Positions 62,570-64,000 of a DNA stretch of 64,000 bases are shown in pieces (the stretch's first letter is position 1; each line of letters opens with the position of its first letter). A program made the translations under genes and the position numbers. The stretch is from Lacinutrix sp. Hel_I_90. GTDB taxonomy: Bacteria; Bacteroidota; Bacteroidia; Flavobacteriales; Flavobacteriaceae. The stretch spans positions 3,633,501-3,697,500 of the forward strand of contig NZ_JYNQ01000001.1 of assembly GCF_000934685.1 (NCBI RefSeq), in the 5' to 3' direction. The notes beneath the pieces are model-generated. The model saw only the letters and a list, made by a program, of their open reading frames with translations, was not told the DNA's origin and did not search any database.

Positions 62570-64000
62570 ATGAAAAACACAAATACAGAAGATTTTAATT
62601 ATGCGAGAAGCTTAATTGAAGCGAGCTTAGATCCATTGGTTACAATAAGTGCAGAAGGGAAAATAACTGATGTTAACGAAGCATCAATAAAAGTTACTGG
62701 CTGCTCTAGAGAAGAACTAATTAATACAAACTTCTCCGATTATTTTACAGACCCTAAAAAAGCACAGGAAGGTTATCTTCAAGTGTTTGAAAAAGGGTTT
62801 GTGTCTGATTATCGATTGACGATAAAGCATAAAAATGGACACTTAACTGATGTGGTCTATAATGCTTCCGTTTATAGAGATGACAAAGGGAATGTGCTCG
62901 GCGTTTTTGCTGCGGCTCGTGATGTTACCCTTCAAAAGTGGGCAATAGATTTAAGAGAAGCTAATGCAGAACTAGCCATTCAAAATAAAGAGATAGAAAA
63001 AAGAGCCAGTGAGTTGGTTGTTGCCAACAAAGAGCTAGCCTATCAAAATAAAGTAAAAGAGAAACGCGCTGCAGAATTGGTAATAGCCAATAAAGAGCTC
63101 GCTTTCCAAAATACAGAGAAGGAAAAACGTGCCGCCGAATTAGTTATTGCTAATAAAGAACTAGCCTATCAAAATAAAGTAAAAGAGAAACGCGCTGCAG
63201 AATTGGTAATAGCCAATAAAGAGCTCGCTTTCCAAAATACAGAGAAGGAAAAACGTGCCGCTGAATTGGTTATTGCCAATAAAGAACTGGCGTATCAAAA
63301 TAAAGTAAAAGAGAAGCGTGCAGCAGAATTGATTATTGCCAACAAAGAGCTCGCCTTCCAGAATACTGAGAAAGAAAAACGTGCTGCTGAATTCGCTATC
63401 GCTAATGAGGAACTAGCGTATCAAAATATTAAGAATACAAGACAAAACCTTACCAATGAAAAACTTAAAGCGTCTAATATTGATATAAAATTAGACTCCC
63501 AGTATTCTTTGAGTCTCATTGAAGCTAGTTTGGATCCATTGGTTACCATTAGTTCAAAAGGTAAGATAACTGATATGAACGAGGCTTTAACCAATGTGAC
63601 AGGGTTGACAAGGGAAGAACTAACAGACTCTGACTTTCTCGATTATTTTACAGAACCAAAAAAAGCAAGAGACGTTTATTTGGAAGTATTTGCAAAAGGG
63701 TCTGTTGCCGATTTTCCGCTGACACTGCGTCACAAAAACGGCAAATTAACCGATGTGTTATTTAATGGCTCTATTTATAAAGATGAAAAAGGAAATGTAG
63801 ACGGCATCGTTATTGTAGCCCGAGATGTTACCGAACAGAAGAGAGCGGCTAAAGAACTTACAGAAGCCATGCTGTTTGCAGAAATGGCAACACTAATTGC
63901 AGAGGAGGCGAAAACAAAAGCTGAAAAAGACAGATTGATTGCTGAAGACGCCGTGAAAGCAAAACAGCAGTTTTTGTCAAATATGAGCCATGAAATACGC
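62570..64000 (+). CDS. PAS-domain sensor histidine kinase (partial, cut by window end)
   Basis: 477 codons to the window end, in frame throughout. First PAS domain at about residues 12-122 (SLIEASLDPLVTISAEGKI... FAAARDVT). Residues 134-290 are a coiled coil of seven-plus 21-aa repeats (63-bp DNA units), alternating ELAYQNKVKEKRAAELVIAN and ELAFQNTEKEKRAAELVIAN. The second PAS domain is at about 308-420 (IEASLDPLVTISSKGKITD). The kinase H-box FLSNMSHEIR lies at the very end. The ATPase and any receiver domain lie outside. Neighbour of the AraC-type gene. Confidence 0.88.
   Translation, partial: MKNTNTEDFNYARSLIEASLDPLVTISAEGKITDVNEASIKVTGCSREELINTNFSDYFTDPKKAQEGYLQVFEKGFVSDYRLTIKHKNGHLTDVVYNASVYRDDKGNVLGVFAAARDVTLQKWAIDLREANAELAIQNKEIEKRASELVVANKELAYQNKVKEKRAAELVIANKELAFQNTEKEKRAAELVIANKELAYQNKVKEKRAAELVIANKELAFQNTEKEKRAAELVIANKELAYQNKVKEKRAAELIIANKELAFQNTEKEKRAAEFAIANEELAYQNIKNTRQNLTNEKLKASNIDIKLDSQYSLSLIEASLDPLVTISSKGKITDMNEALTNVTGLTREELTDSDFLDYFTEPKKARDVYLEVFAKGSVADFPLTLRHKNGKLTDVLFNGSIYKDEKGNVDGIVIVARDVTEQKRAAKELTEAMLFAEMATLIAEEAKTKAEKDRLIAEDAVKAKQQFLSNMSHEIR
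62969..63430 (+). repeat. 63-bp tandem repeats in the sensor kinase gene
   Basis: Units start at 62969, 63032, 63095, 63158, 63221, 63284, 63347 and 63410 (last partial). They alternate between two forms, so a 126-bp super-unit (63032-63157 and 63158-63283) is nearly identical. They encode coiled-coil linker between the two PAS domains. Confidence 0.88.

Noticed and set aside
62969-63430. Regular 63-bp repeats as a CRISPR array
   Set aside because: Units are contiguous, in frame and have no unique spacers; they encode a coiled coil.

Overview
The window looks like chromosomal DNA of a marine-type flavobacterium (Bacteroidota, Flavobacteriaceae). The signs are low GC, AT-rich intergenic DNA, promoters of the form TTG-N19/20-TAnnTTTG, almost no Shine-Dalgarno sites, several TTG/GTG starts, and families typical of this group (DUF493, DUF4290, DUF6495, DUF4174, DUF2911, DUF6428, TIGR03643). 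No database could be searched, so family names rest on recognised motifs.

Left edge (1-3274): an integron-like gene-cassette array read leftwards. Three attC-like sites (58-258, 2160-2296, 2809-2944) separate cassettes that each begin G^TT-X and end X'-AAC. One cassette holds a complete retron: an ncRNA with a perfect 10-bp a1/a2 pair, a 78-aa protein, an XRE-type HTH protein and a reverse transcriptase with NAxxH, YVDD and VTG motifs. The next cassette carries a secreted MORN/YwqK-like protein, and another appears non-coding. No integrase is present.

3.6-25.3 kb: mostly housekeeping genes: ABC-F ATPase, sirtuin, TrmH, DEAD-box helicase, RdgB, RlmH, NadC, YihY, PriA, a LytTR regulator, the rpsF-rpsR-rplI operon, a GDPD lipoprotein and HisS. 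One lipoprotein (12343-14301) fuses five tandem repeats to a serine beta-lactamase-like domain.

25.6-38.3 kb: a sparse stress-type region (DUF892 ferritin-like protein, small hydrophilic ORFs, a Rho-N-like protein), an AraC regulator, tRNA-Met, then AHSA1-like, class IV aminotransferase, YqgE, HU, Fmt, RecQ, DUF493, DUF4290 and MurA. MurA has Asp in place of the fosfomycin-reactive Cys.

39.4-41.2 kb: a three-gene locus (121-aa protein with a hydrophobic core; single-TM protein with a WTFFAPNPG motif; HTTM-type multi-spanning protein) that resembles the SdpA/SdpB part of Sdp peptide-toxin systems. It is the best candidate here for an undescribed system.

41.5-55.9 kb: a large light/DNA-repair cluster on the minus strand. 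It has four photolyase/cryptochrome paralogues plus TspO, glutathione peroxidase, SDRs, GTP cyclohydrolase I, TIGR03643, DUF2256, a flavin reductase, an ABC1 kinase and a TetR-like regulator. Two promoters share the palindrome TGTTTAAC-N14-GTTAAACA at the same position, which suggests one regulon.

55.9-64 kb: an arsenic-type operon (arsR, DUF6428, GNAT, ArsC-like phosphatase, aquaporin), a DUF2911 protein, a methyltransferase, a 56-aa membrane protein, an AraC-type regulator, and a PAS sensor kinase with 63-bp tandem repeats that runs off the right edge.
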